Notes under the pieces: generated by a model
Databases searched by the model: none
What the model saw: only the letters and a program-made list of their open reading frames with translations
What the model was told of the DNA's origin: nothing
Translations under genes and position numbers: made by a program
Source: Nepenthes gracilis
Lineage: Eukaryota > Streptophyta > Magnoliopsida > Caryophyllales > Nepenthaceae
Length of the DNA: 64,000 bases
NCBI GenBank assembly: GCA_033239525.1
Contig: BSYO01000025.1
Location: 5,862,001-5,926,000 of the forward strand
Direction: 5' to 3'
Part shown: piece by piece, positions 47,377 through 59,260 of the stretch
How positions within the stretch are numbered: position 1 is the first letter of the stretch
How the letters are laid out: each line of letters starts with the position of its first letter

Positions 47377-47971
47377 TCACATCAAGGCCACTATAGATAT
47401 ACTAGTAAAGAGGAAGCGACCGATGGTCAATTCCACATCTTCCTTGACATGAATTCCAAAGGCTGTCGGACTAATTGAAGAGAGTGAGCATGTGGGATCT
47501 GTTGCTGAGGAAGTGACTAAGGTCACCCCTATTCCAACATCACTACTTGCTTCGTATGGTGTTCCGACTAGTCTATCACCTCTGCCCGAGGAGTCATTGC
47601 CCAACATTGCCACAACCTTTACTGAAGGGACTTCTTGGATAAGTGAGATTCGTTCTAGGGAGGTTGTGGAGATGTCCTTACTTGAGTTCTTAGAGACCCC
47701 AAAGACTAACATGACCGAGGGGGTTGCTGTAGAACTTCAGGCTAAAATTGCACATGAGCATTCTTCCGAGCCCTAAGAGCCCAATGTCCATATGGATATT
47801 GAAACCGAGGGCCAAATCATCACAGATGAGGTTGAAGAGGCAGAAGTCAATATAATGCCTGAGGAAGTAGAGGAAGATGTTATGGTGGTCGGCCCAGGGT
47901 CTACAAGAGCTGAGGCCCAAACCGCTCCAGAGGTTTGTACGGACGATGCAACTCGTGGGAAGATTTTTGAG
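47377..47971 (+). pseudogene. Accessory ORF of element D, exon 1, 5' truncated
   Basis: Lacks the Transposase_28-like domain. It reads LPEESLPNIATTF, WISEIRSREVVEMSLLEFLE and VELQAKIAHEHSSEP, which parallels MPDIPSIFISEVSEWIDNP and the Glu-rich tail in element B. One stop (about 47776). It ends GKIFE at the splice donor. Confidence 0.6.
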
Positions 47972-48045
47972 GTAACTGTCTGTAACCTTCTTTAACTTCC
48001 AAATCATCCTTTTTTGTATACTAACTGATTTTATTTCCTTTGTAG
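47972..48045 (+). other. Probable intron (74 bp, phase 0) in accessory ORF of element D
   Basis: GAG|GTAACTG, a good branch-point-like ACTAACTGAT near 48019-48028, and TTTCCTTTGTAG at the 3' end. It is at the same ORF position as in B and E. Confidence 0.65.
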
Positions 48046-48460
48046 TTATAAGAAATGATAAGTCGTCTTGTTGAGGCCGCGAAAGGACTTGCTCACGAGT
48101 ATGTGGAAAGGAGAAGTTTTCCGACTGCTAAGGGATGTATCTCTGGACTTGAGCATGAATAGGCTAATATGAAGCAAACACATGGCCTCCTCAGAGAGAA
48201 GTATTCTAAAGTGGAGGGTGAGTTTTGTTCCTTAATCCATCCTGAGAACATTGTGAAGATATCCAAGCGTAGCTACTAGAAAGGTATCAACCTCTGTAGA
48301 CATATTGTCCAAATCTTGGCTCCTGACATTGTTATTTATGCATTTCATCCGAAGAATGCTAGTGCCAGTCATAGTTTCGAGGTCTTATCCTTTCTTGTGG
48401 ACGATAAATATACTTTGGAACCAGTGCCAAAAACTTCTAGGCATCATTTGTCATTGTAAT
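48046..48460 (+). pseudogene. Accessory ORF of element D, exon 2
   Basis: Reads MISRLVEAAKGLAHEYVERR, HGLLREKYSKVEGEFCSL and GINLCRHIVQILAPDI, then FHPKNASAS, aligning with exon 2 of B. It contains stops, including one two codons after the acceptor. Confidence 0.6.
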
Positions 48461-48970
48461 TAATTGGAGCTTTGTACATGTAATTATTTTATTAATTAAT
48501 GAAATACATTTATAAAATTTTAACTCTCTCTGTATTTTGATCGGACACTTTATATGTCTGACTCTTTGTATTACATAAGTTCAACTTGACTTATGAGCCA
48601 TATTTGTAACTTAAGTTTTTTCAAAACCATATTCAACCGATGATACTACCTCAAAGGTCTTTGTATGCATGCTTTTAAGGAAGCCCCCAAGTTTTTTGTC
48701 CTCGGCCTCGTTTGGACCACTTGATGATGTGATCAAGTTTTAAGTATCGACTTCATATGAGTCGCTTAGTAACATGACTAAGTTTCTCAGACCAATGGTC
48801 CTCGGTACATGTGAATGAAATTTACCTGACTTAGGGGAAAGTCTAGGCTATGCATAAATATGAAAGACAATCAAACATAAATAAAAGAAATGAACTAAAA
48901 ATTTATTAATAAATTTCTTTGTAATACAAGTACTCGATGTGATACAAATCTTACCTGGTAGTACATAAAC
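48461..48970. other. 3' spacer of element D
   Basis: AT-rich. At about 48711-48800 two units resemble the 40-bp minisatellite of elements A and B; the conserved TGACTTAGGGGAAAGTCTAGG block is near 48828-48848. Confidence 0.5.
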
Positions 48971-50200
48971 TTATTGAAAGTATTTTCTAAGATGATAGAT
49001 ATTCCATATCCTAAGCACTAATTTGCCATTCTGGGTCCGTAACTTGTATACCCCATTCTTAAGAATGGTTGAGACTAGAAATAGACCCTTCCAATTTTGT
49101 AAGAGTTTGTTCCGACCAGCATTTTTGTCTATGGCTTCAATGCTTTGTAAGACCAGTTCTTTCACGACAAACTGTTGTGCCTTCACCTTTTGTTGTAATA
49201 CCTAGCGACACTTTGTTGATATGTTGTTGTCCCCTAACCATGCCTCATCTTGAATTTCTTAAAGTAAGTCAAGATTTTCTCAAAATCTTTGGGAGTTGAG
49301 ATGTGGATCAAAAGTTTTGACCCGAAGGTTGGAGAGTCCGATTTCTATTGGAATAATAGCCTCGGTCTCATAGTACAAACTGAAAGGAGTTTCACGGGTC
49401 GGTTCTTTGGATGTCTTCCTATATGACCAAAGGATAGAAGGAAGGTCGTCTACTCAGGAGCCCCCAATATTTTCAAGTTTCGTTTTTAGACTGTGAAGTG
49501 CTATTCGATTGGTAACTTTCACTTGTCCATTGCATTGTAGATAAGCGATGGAAGTGTGAACCAATTTTATCTTCAAACTAGCATAGTACTTTGTGAAACG
49601 CTTACTAGTGAATCGAGTTCTGTTATCAGTCACAATAACTTTGGGTATTCCAAATCTGCAAATAATGCTCTGTCAGACAAACTCAGCTGCATTTTGATCA
49701 GTTTTTTGGCTAGCGGGGTGGCTTCGATCCATTTTGTAAAGTAGTTTATTCCGACGATTATGAATTTTCTCTGTCCTGAGGCTATTGGAAGTGTTCCGAG
49801 GATAACAATTCCTTATTGTGCAAACGGCCATGGTGACTGTAGTGCTTGAAATTCTGTGTGTGGTTGATGGGTGAGATTCCCATACATTTGGCAGTTCTCA
49901 CATTTTCGGACGAAATTTATTGCATCATATTTTACGGTAGGCCAATAATATCCTTACATTATGAGCTTGAAGGCAAGATTTTTGCCACTAATATAGGATC
50001 CACAGATACAGAGGTGTACTTCACCTAAGGCGTATTGGCCTCTTTTGGTGAAAGACACTATAGGTATAGAATTGAGTACCATCATCGGTATAATTTCCCA
50101 TCCATAATGGTATACCATCTCATTATCTTCTTCAGACGCTTGGTTTCATTTGGGTTTTTTGGTAATGTACCATCGGACAAATACTTTACATAGGGAGTCA
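48971..50200 (-). pseudogene. Integrase of element D (broken)
   Basis: The end piece 49186-48971 reads AGRNKLLQNWKGLFLVSTI and RIWNIYHLRKYFQ. Core blocks (a GINYFTKWIEATPLAS-like and a VIVTDNRTRF-like block) are readable between about 49770 and 49600, in several frames. The zinc region lies near 50030-49880. Confidence 0.75.
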
Positions 50201-51100
50201 TCCAATTATCGAAATTGGTTATTTGCATAACTTCCTCTTGTGGTTCATTGATACTAGATACTTTTAGGATTTCGCATAATTCATGAGCATACTTCTTTGA
50301 ATCTCCCGTGGCGGTAGCTCTTGCTAATCTATCTGCTTTCTCATTTTCTTCTCACGGATTGTGAATCATTTTCACATAATTAAATGTGAAAAATCAAACT
50401 TTGAACCTTAAAAGATATTAGGAAAGTAATGGATTAATAGTATCAAAGTTTCATTGGACTTGATTAATAACTAATTCCAAGTCACTATATACTATAAGAT
50501 TTGTGGCCGAGCACTCATTGGCTAATTTTAACCCCTCAAGTAGTGCTTCATACTCAGCCACATTATTTGTTGTTAAAAATTCAACGGGTGTTCTTAGTAC
50601 CACTCCGGCTCCACAACCAATTTGTATTGAAAAGCTATCTACGTGTAAAGTTCAGGTCAGAATATTTTGAGAATTGTTGATCCCAATAATATCAGGGCCA
50701 TCTAGAATTGACGTCATTGTTTTAACAATGAAGTCCGTGGGAGCTTGACCTTTCAAGGATGGCCTCGGTCAGAATTCTAAATTGAACTCTCTCAATTCAA
50801 TAGCCCATTTGATCAATCATCTTGAAACATCTAGCATTTGAAGGATTCCTTTTAAAGGTTGGTGAACCGTAACAACTATTCTAGGTGATTAGTATGTTAA
50901 TGATCAATACTAATCTTTTGATGATTGGTTTGATACAAGAAAAATCGGGAAATTATCTTGTCCGGCATGAGTGTAACGAGTTTCTACGTTGGTCAAGATT
51001 TGATTGACATAATATACAGGTCTTTGTCCATCTGACATTTCTCTAATCAAAACTGAACTTAAGGCAGTTTTGGACACAACCGTATATAAAAATAAGTTCT
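50201..51100 (-). pseudogene. RNase H of element D (broken)
   Basis: Blocks equivalent to WAIELREFNLEF, LKGQAPTDFIVK, EYEALLEGLKLANECS and YSDLELVINQV are seen between about 50820 and 50450, with stops between them. A short local rearrangement with repeated ATTAGTAT/ATACTAAT pieces lies near 50893-50925. Confidence 0.75.
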
Positions 51101-51905
51101 CGCCCTGTTATGGAGAAGTTAATAGTGGTGGATGAGAGAGATACTCATTGAGTTCGGGGAAAGGGCCCGACATGAAGGCCATTGAAAGAGAAGGAAGGAG
51201 ATCGAGCCTTAGAAATGGTAAGTATTTTTCAGCTGATTTAGTCAAGAAGCGTGAGAGTGCTGCAATCAATCGCGAGGCAAGTGTAATTTTTGGACTTCCA
51301 TTCTCTTTCGGGGATTTAACATCCAATATAGCCTTATTCTTTTTTGGATTAGCTTCTATTCCTCGGTGTGAAACAATAAAGCCTAAAAGTTTTTTTAAAG
51401 TTACTCCAAAGGTATATTTGGTTGGATTAAGTTTCATTTGGTGTGTCGTCAAGATAATGAAACCCTAACCCACGGGAATTTGGGGGTTTACTTTTTGTAA
51501 ACTTCCATATTTCATGAAATTGACCCTAAAATTGGAATGACGTCCCAATGATAAGTTACATTGGTATTTTTCAAACCGAAGTGCATAATTTTATAATAGT
51601 AAGTTTCTTGGTCGGTCATAAAATACATGTGCTCTTCGTCTTCTAAATTCATTTGGATTTGGTTATAGCCCGAGTATGCATCTACGAAATTGAGCAATCC
51701 GTGTCTAGAAGTGAAGTCCACAAGAAAATTAATTTTTGGTAATGGGAAGCTATCCTTCGGACATACTTTGTTGACATTGGTAAAATCAATGAACATTCTC
51801 CACTTCCCATTACTTTTCTTCACCATAACCATGTTTGGGAAGTTGTGTGCTTCCATCTTTTTCGATAAATCTAACATCTAGTGTAGTTTCTTCACTACCT
51901 CCCAT
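51101..51905 (-). pseudogene. Reverse transcriptase of element D, catalytic block deleted
   Basis: 51877-51512 is open and reads NGKWRMFIDFTNVNKVCPKD, NFVDAYSGYNQIQMN and YFMTDQETYYYKIMHFGLKN. The frame then leaves the family before YVDD and resumes at 51452 with HQMKLNPTKYTFGV. The YVDD segment is absent, replaced by about 60 unrelated bases. Such an RT cannot be active. Confidence 0.85.
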
Positions 51906-52144
51906 AATCCAATCATCTTCCGACCAAGTATTCTTTCATTTTTTTGCGGACAGGTGTCCAAAGAGTAATCCGATAATGTTCATCTAGGTCCAAATGGAGA
52001 ATTGCAAAGTGATATGCGAGCATAATCAGGTGTCCAAGCAAAGATATTAATTTTATTTAAGGAAGTAAATAACGTGCTTTGGAATGACTCGGATAAAGAA
52101 GTTCTAATTTGAAATGATATGTGATCGATGTCGAGGTATGAAAT

Positions 52145-52870
52145 CTAATTTGTTGATTCTCCAAATTGGGCTTGTAATAACATAGTTTCATCAAGGAGAT
52201 CAAGGTCTTGAATTGGTTGACTTGTTGGCATCTGAGTAACTTGAGATAAATAATAAGTCCGTCTAATCATTTGATCATCTATGACCTCTCCGATGCCAAA
52301 TAGAGTCAGAAATTTTACTTTTAGATGTTGAATAGAAGTCATGACTCCGAATGTTGTTAAATTTGGTCATCCTAGGATAGCATAGACCGATGCAAAATCT
52401 ACAACCAAGAAATAAAGTATCTTGGTGGCCGTCATTGGATATGAACTCAACGTGACTTCTAATTGGATCACTCCTTGTACGAGTACGGGCTCATTATCTA
52501 GTCTGGACAAGGGTCCTTCTACGATTCTTAACTGAATTCTTTTTAGTCCCAATTAAAAAAAGGCATCCAAGTAAAGTAAATTTTTTAAATTTTTATTATC
52601 AATAAATACTTATTTCAGTTGGTAGTTTATACTACACATCGAGCACAATTACAACTAAGGGATCAGAATGAGGGAATGTTACACGAGTCAAATTTTCATC
52701 ACTAAAACTAATAACATTATCGCTATTATCTATCCTTGGTTTTTTGAGGCTGATGGCCATTATTGAACTCTTCGGAACATCATCTTGATATATAATGAAA
52801 AATGAATAATGCCCAATGCCATGAACCGGTCTCAAGTGATTCGTATGATCTCTATCTGCTCCTTCGGAGG
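52145..52870 (-). pseudogene. Protease region of element D, second copy
   Basis: Reads VISFSDENLTRVTFPHSDPLV, LDNEPVLVQGVIQLEVTL and TYYLSQVTQMPTSQPIQDLD. The active-site segment reads DNKN-L. Two frame changes. Confidence 0.75.
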
Positions 52871-54370
52871 TCTGTTTGGGTCTTTGTAGAAATTTGTTGA
52901 GATATACTTTCTAGATAAACTCTTCCGATTTTTTTGATTGGAGTGTGTGTATCCTTGGTACTATGTCCCCCTACACCAAGGGGTGTTAATGATTTTATTT
53001 TTTTTGATGGTCACCACCATATGTGTTCTTTAATGTTTTTGGCCATTTAAAAAACTTCTCATCCCAAATCTGTATTAGGATATTGAAGTGGGAGTATTTA
53101 AGGGAGTCAGATCTTGTAATCTGAATCCTCTTCTTGGGGCCAACTCGGACTTTTGCTACTTTCTTGACTCTCGGGGACCCATATTGTCATTATTTTTTCT
53201 TTTCCCCTTTGTTGACTTTTGGTGGGGTTGCTCTTTTTACTGTTTTGCCTCGTTGGCCTCATTGAGTGCTATATAGGCTCGTGCTATGACCTCGGCCTCT
53301 TTGAAAGTTTGAGGGTTCTTATGGGCCATGTGTCTAAAAAACTTTTCGGGTTCTAGCACAGATATAAAAGTACTTAGCTTCACCTCTTCGGTGAGCTTAG
53401 GAATTTTCCTAGCTTCGGACAGAGGAAACCGGCCAGAATTTCTGTAGAGTTATGCCTTCATTTGGCCTTTGTGTGTTTACTCGGAGGCCAAATGATGGAG
53501 TTGTTTTTCACAATTTCTATTAGGGGTAAACTGTGATAAAAAATTATCAGCCAAACCTTGAAAAGATCGAATAGAATTTGGCTGAAGGAGATAGAACAAT
53601 ACTCAGGCATTGCTTTTTAAAGTCAAAGGGAAGTAGAGGCATATTGTTGTCTCATCCAAACCCTAAAAGCTTAGGAGCATATAGAAGTGGTCAAGATGGT
53701 CCACAGGATTAGAACTTTTATCATAAGGCTCCAAAGCGGGCATCTTGAATTTATGTGGTAGGGATCGTGTACGAATCTCTATTGTAAATGGAGACGTCGC
53801 AAGTTGACAATTTTTCTTGCAGTATCTTCTCCAAAGACATGGTCCGAAATTTTGTCAACTTTTTCCTCAATTTGGGGAGAATCCGCTATCCTTTTTTCAT
53901 TGAGGAGATTCCTCAACTTGGATGGTTTTTGAGCAGACCGTGAACCTTTGATTTTTCCTTCACCTTTGAAGGATGTTCGCTATCTAAGGTTCTCCATTAA
54001 TCTTTTTGGGTTCTTTATTCCTTCAAGAGAATATTAAGGGTTTCCTTTCTCAAGACTATCCTCCGGACTATATTTGATTTAAACGACTTTCAAGTCTTGA
54101 TGAAACTTTTTCGTTTGAAGCCATTTTAGTCCTGAGATCATCCCGGTGGTCAATCTTCTTTGAGGAAAATTTTCTTCCCCTATTCTTCTTCTTCTTGGAC
54201 GTAGCGGTTTGAGAGGTCGAAGAAGGGAATATTTTATTGACTCGTCAATCATGAATAAACGTTGCATTGGTATTTTTCAAACAAGCACCCTTACACAAGG
54301 ATCAGGGTGATTGTCCATGCGATCAATGACGGGAGGATTGTTACCACTAGAAGTGGCCTCCCTAAGTGGT
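52871..54370 (-). pseudogene. gag of element D, second copy, start missing
   Basis: 54370-54080 repeats the N-terminal part of the first copy (both contain RRRRIGEENFPQRRLTT), but the first codons are replaced, with the join at about 54370 (CTAAGTGGT). Gag-core and C-terminal sequence follow down to about 52900. Multiple stops. Confidence 0.75.
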
Positions 54371-54699
54371 TATGATAATCTATATCCATGGATGAAATTA
54401 AGCTTCTCGGGGATCTAGAAGGGTTCATAAGCAAATGATTTGTTGATTCTCAAGACTGGGCTTGTAGTAACATGGTTTCATAACGGAGATCAAGGTCTTG
54501 GATCGGTTGACTTATTGGCATCCGAGTAACTTGAGATAAATAACAAGTTCAGTTTGGGTATTGAACTTCTCTAATAAATCCGGTGTTTAGGAGTTTCTTT
54601 ACTTACTCTTGAATGGCAATCAACTTTTCAATTGAGTAGTTCCTTCGTTTTTGTCAGATAGGCTTATGGCCAGGATCTAGACTCAACTTATAGACCATT
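54371..54699 (-). pseudogene. Junction segment of element D: RT start plus third protease tail
   Basis: 54699-54550 reads an RT N-terminal block ending NTGFIREVQYPN; this then joins TCYLSQVTRMPISQPIQDLD, the protease tail, out of its normal order. The segment shows that the duplication in element D has at least two joins. Confidence 0.65.
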
Positions 54700-55531
54700 A
54701 CTCCGGTCGATATTTTTGGTATATCGCTAGGTGTCCAAGTAAAGACGTCAAAATTTTATCTAAGAAAGTTGATGAGTCGGCTTCAGAATGGCTCGGACAA
54801 AAAAATCCAATTTGAACGTACTTCTCAGGATCAGTAGGGTTCAGTAGAATCTGATCTGTTGATTCTCCAGATTGGGCTTGTAGTAACATGGTTTCATCAC
54901 AGAGATCAAAGTCTTGGATTGGTTGACTTATTGGCGTCAGAGTAAATTGAGATAAATAACAAGTCCGCCCAGTCATTTGATCATCTAGGACCTCTTCGAT
55001 GTCAAATGGAGTAAAAAAATTTACTTTTAGATGCAGAATGGAAGTCATGACCCCGAATGTTGTTAAATAGGGTCGTCCGAGGATAGCATTGTAGACCGAT
55101 GTAAGATCTACCACCAAGAAAGAAATCATCTTGGTGGTTGTCCTCGAAAATGAACCCAACGTAACTTCCAACTGGATCACTCATTGTATGGGTCGGGCTC
55201 ATTATTCAATCCATACAAGGGCCCTTTTGTGATTCTTATCTGACTTCTTTTTAATCCCAATTTAAAAAAAAGCATCCAAGTAAAGTAGATTTTTTAAACT
55301 TTCATTATCAATAAATACTCGTTTAAATTGGTAGTCTATACTACCATCCAAAACGAGCGCAATTACCATTAAGGGATCAATTACATGAGTTAAATCTTTA
55401 TCACTAAAACTAATAATATCATTCCTATTATCTATTCTTGGTTTTTTGCGGCTGATGGCCATTTTTAAACTCTTCGGATTGTCATCCGAAGCAGGTTGTG
55501 TGGAAATTATGCTTACAACGCCAGCTGCCAC
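54700..55531 (-). pseudogene. Protease region of element D, first copy
   Basis: 55531-55262 reads MAAGVVSIISTQPAS and VFIDNESLKNLLYLDAF; the active site is DNESL in place of DNGSS. 55180-54698 is open for 160 codons: MIQLEVTLGSFSRTTTKM, VYNAILGRPYLTTFG and TCYLSQFTLTPISQPIQDFD. Two frames, few stops. Confidence 0.8.
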
Positions 55532-57077
55532 TTGGTCTCTTAGTTGCTCGGTCTCATCTCCATTTGCTCCTCCGGAGGTCTGCCGAATCTTTGCAAAAAT
55601 CAGTTGAGATGTCTTTTTCGGATAAGCTCTTCAATTTGCTTTTGCAACGTTTTGTAATCCTCGGTACTATGTTCCCCATATCAATGGTAATGGCAATCTT
55701 TGACTGGTCACCACCATCTGAGTTCTTCAATGCTTTCGGCCATTTAAAGAATTTTTCATCTTGAATCTGTATTAGGATATTAATGCAGAAGTCATTTAAG
55801 GGAGTCAGATCTTGTAGTCTGAATCCTCCTTTTAGGATCGACTCAAACTTTTGCTACTTTCTTGATCCTCGGAGACCCATGTTGTCCAAATTTTTTCTTT
55901 TCCCCTCTGCTGACTTTTGGTGGGGCTGGTTTTTCGTTTGTTTTGCCTCGTTAACCTCCTCGGCTGTTATATAGGCTCGTGCTATGGCCTTGGCCTCTTT
56001 GAAGGTTTGAGGGTTCTTATGGGCCATGTGCCCAAAAAAGTTTCTAGGTTTTAATGTAGATACAAAAGCACTTAGCTTCACCTCCTCGGTGAGCTTAGGA
56101 ATTTTTCTGGTTTCGGGCATAAATTTGGCCAAGAATTTCCTTATGCCTTCATTTAACCTTTGTTTTACTCAAGCCAAATGCTAGGGTTATTTTCCTTCCG
56201 TCCTACTGGGGGTAAATTGAGATAAAAAATTATCAACCAAACCTTGAAAAGATTGAATAGAATTTAGTTGAAGGTGATAGAACCATACTCGGGTATCGCC
56301 TTTTAAAGTTAGAGGGAAATAGAGGTACATTGCTGCCTCATCCAAATCTTGAAAGCTTAAGAGCCTATAAAAGTGGTCAAGATGGTCCATAGGATCAGAA
56401 CTTCCATCATGAGGCTCCAAAGTAGGCATCTTGAATTTATGTGGCAGGGATTGTGTACAGATCTCCATTGTAAATAGAGATTGCTGTAAGTCGATGGTTT
56501 TTCCTGCAGTGTCTTCTCCAAAGACACAATCCCAAATTTTGTTAACTTTTTTCTTGATTCGGTGAGGAGCCCCCATCCTTTTTTCATTGAGGAGATTCTT
56601 CGACTCGGATGGTTTTTGAGTGGATTGTGAACCTGGATGGCTTACAGCCATTGGAGGACGTTCGCTATGAGAGGGTTCTCCTTGGAACGTGGGTTCCCTA
56701 TCATCACGAGAATACCGAGGGTTTTGTTTTTTAGGACTATCCTCTTAGACTCGGAGACTTAAACGACCTTCAAGTCTCGATAGGACTTTTTCGTTTGAAG
56801 CCATTTTAGTCCTCGGATCTAGCTGGTGGTCAATCTTCTTTGAGGGAAATTTTCTTCCCCTATTCTCCTTCTTCTTGGATGTAGCGGTTTAAGAGGCCAA
56901 AGAAGAGACTCGTTTTGGCCGCTTGTCCAATCATGAACAAAGCGTCTAAATAGCTTTGGTAAGCACTCATACACAAGAATCAGGGTAATCATCCATGCGA
57001 TCAACGACGAGAGGATTGTTACCACTAGAAGTGGCCTCTCTAAGTGGTGCACTGACTTCTGTCCTAGAGTTCACCAT
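55532..57077 (-). pseudogene. gag of element D, first copy
   Basis: ATG at 57077 gives MVNSRTEVSAPLREA, 70 nt from the LTR. 56651-56187 is open: EPHDGSSDPMDHLDHFYRL and LKGDTRVWFYHLQLNSIQSFQ, the gag core. 56132-55854 continues with KLTEEVKLSAFVSTLKPRNF. The zinc-knuckle-like part is near 55700-55600. The better preserved of the two gag copies. Confidence 0.85.
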
Positions 57078-57130
57078 TTTTATTTTTATTTTATTAAAAT
57101 TATATTTTTTGGACTTTTTGTTACGTGTTC

Positions 57131-57147
57131 TCATAGACTACACCAAT
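57131..57147 (-). other. Primer-binding-site region, element D
   Basis: On minus, TTGGTGTAGTCTATGAG follows the LTR end AACA. Aligns with B and C. Confidence 0.6.
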
Positions 57148-57774
57148 GTTACGTTTGAGAATCTGATTATTGTGCAGATGAAGAAATTTATTTGTCGATC
57201 GTTTAAGCCTTCAGTCTCGATAATCTTTTAATCAAATTCTGTACAAATACAAATAACAGTCAAAGGATTTGCGGGACTCATTCCGGATATATTCTCCGAT
57301 ACTCAAATCAATATTTCCCTTAAATGTGAAGGAAGAAACGGGAAATATAAAAATGTAAAGAATTCGAGGAATTGTGCTCATGGCGCCTTTATTTAAGAGA
57401 TAGAGTTGCGCTCTGGGCGTCTTTGGATGTTTTGTCTAAAAAGACTTTTGTAGTTCAAGTCAAGACAAGTTGTCCTTTTCAAATGAAGGAGATCCATATT
57501 TATAGATGGCGGATGGTTATCCGTTAAGACGGTTAACCGTTATTCTTATCAACGGCGGTTGTAACTAACGTCCGCTGTTATGAGTTAAGTAACCGTTCGT
57601 CTTAGACTGTTGAATGAACCTCGGCCATAATCACCAAAATGGGCCACTTGGACGTAATGGGCTTGCTCGGATGTAATGGACTATGTCAGTTTTAAGGATC
57701 GTTGACTTTGATTCCTTGGCCTACAATTATATTGGGTTTCCTTATTTTGGCCTTTAGGCACTATACCCATCACA
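57148..57774 (-). repeat. 5' LTR of element D
   Basis: About 627 bp; on minus it starts TGTGATGGGTATAGTGCC and ends AACA at the PBS. A TATA box (TATAAATA) lies at 57497-57504. The right edge is set by similarity with the B and E LTR starts. Confidence 0.65.
57497..57504 (-). promoter_or_regulatory. TATA box of element D LTR
   Basis: TATAAATA on the minus strand, in a GC-richer context (GCCATC upstream), about 270 bp from the LTR start. Confidence 0.45.
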
Positions 57775-59260
57775 TAGTAAATATAAATTCATAGGACACC
57801 GTACAATCAACAAATCAACTTCAGTATCTCTAGAGGGGTGAGGCATTCCAATCATTCATAAAATTAGGAGCCCAACAAAGAAAACATAAATAACATTTGA
57901 CAGACAGTGAGGTTTAACATACATATTGAATATACATCAAGCTTTTTAGGCCTATTAGAGCAGGTGGGTATAGTGCCAATCCTCATCACATAGTCTCCCT
58001 GCCTTATTCACATTAGGATTAGAAGGAAAAACAAAATGCTAGCTTGATTCAGCTAGCTTGGCTTTCATCTTGGATCCTTTTTATATTTTTTTCCCTTTAT
58101 CTTATCAGAACAAAAAAAAAAGGTATTAAGTTACAGGTTAGTTTGTTTGAATCCATGATTTGATATTTGATAGATAAAGTAACCCTAATAGAGATCCTTA
58201 CAAAGTTTAATGTTAGTTCTAGGTTCTTTACATTTATTTATCGGAACCGATAATTAGCACTAAGATAATCCTCTATGTATAACCTATGTTAATAAAGTTA
58301 TCCTAGGGGCAAGTTTGGTATGGCAAGCTAAAGTTATGAATCTCATTGTGGACGGTTCCTGAAAATAGCCTCCCATTGTAGAGGTGACGATCGGTCATGT
58401 TATCCGCATATGGTCAGATTGCTACCGGAATAGGTTTTCCCCAAACATTTGCTACTGATCTCTTGAGAAAGGTAGTCGATTCTTGTTTAAATCAGCCTGG
58501 CGGATTTTCCAACCCCCATCTCAAGTTGTTCCTTGGCGGGCCTTATCTTCGACAAGGCAGATACCCCTTCTCATATTTTCTTCTCCTAGCTTGCGTAGTA
58601 TGCCTGTTTTAACACTATGAATTGTCTCTCCATCGTGGCCTTGAGTTCGACATGCAGGTTCCATAGGATATCACCTGAGTTCCACAAGCATTTTTCCTTT
58701 GAATGTGGTCATATTGTGACTGCGCGGTTGACCATTTGCAATAGTTTGGGTTGCAGCTGGCCTCAGCTGTTCTTTGGGTGGCAAACAAACGGAAATGCAG
58801 CTAATTTACTCATTCCATGTACAAATTGGCCCATGCGGCAATGGCCTACTGCATTTGCAGATGTATGAACAAGCTTGTTTTTTACAACGAGGGTGCATGC
58901 AAGGCGAAGGAGTTATGCAAAACTACGTGGGCTATGATTGTCGGGAAGTTGGCCATTCCAGTGAAAGAAAGAGATGATATTAGACCGATGACTTTGAGAC
59001 AATGGTGTTTACCGTAGTTTCCTCATTTTCAGTCTCCATTTTTTAGCGCTTGTAAACCGATAATGTTTGGTTGTTCTCCGGTTTTCTTTTGTTTGTATTT
59101 TAGTTTTCTTGAACGTTTGTGGGGTTTGTTGATTCGGGCCAATTTGAAATTATTATTATATATTAATAAAGTTTGAAGATTATCGAGATTATTATTATTC
59201 TGGTACAATTTCTGTCTTTTTTTCACTATTGTTAATTTAAAATTATTAATCCTGCAATCG
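57775..59260. other. Unassigned DNA with two short open segments
   Basis: AT-rich at the left. 58397-59020 is more GC-balanced and holds overlapping short frames such as LFLGGPYLRQGRYPF and TTWAMIVGKLAIPVKERDD, perhaps pieces of a decayed gene. I recognise no family. 59040-59240 looks like non-coding T-rich sequence. Confidence 0.35.

Larger units (their letters stand above)
47377..57774 (-). mobile_element. Element D: Tat-like retrotransposon with internal duplication
   Basis: On minus: LTR 57148-57774, PBS, gag-PR (57077-54700), a short RT start, a second gag-PR (54370-52145), RT, RNase H, IN ending at 48971, spacer, then an antisense accessory ORF on plus. No 3' LTR is seen at the left end, where the accessory ORF is cut at about 47377. 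Decay is by stops and deletions. Confidence 0.85.
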
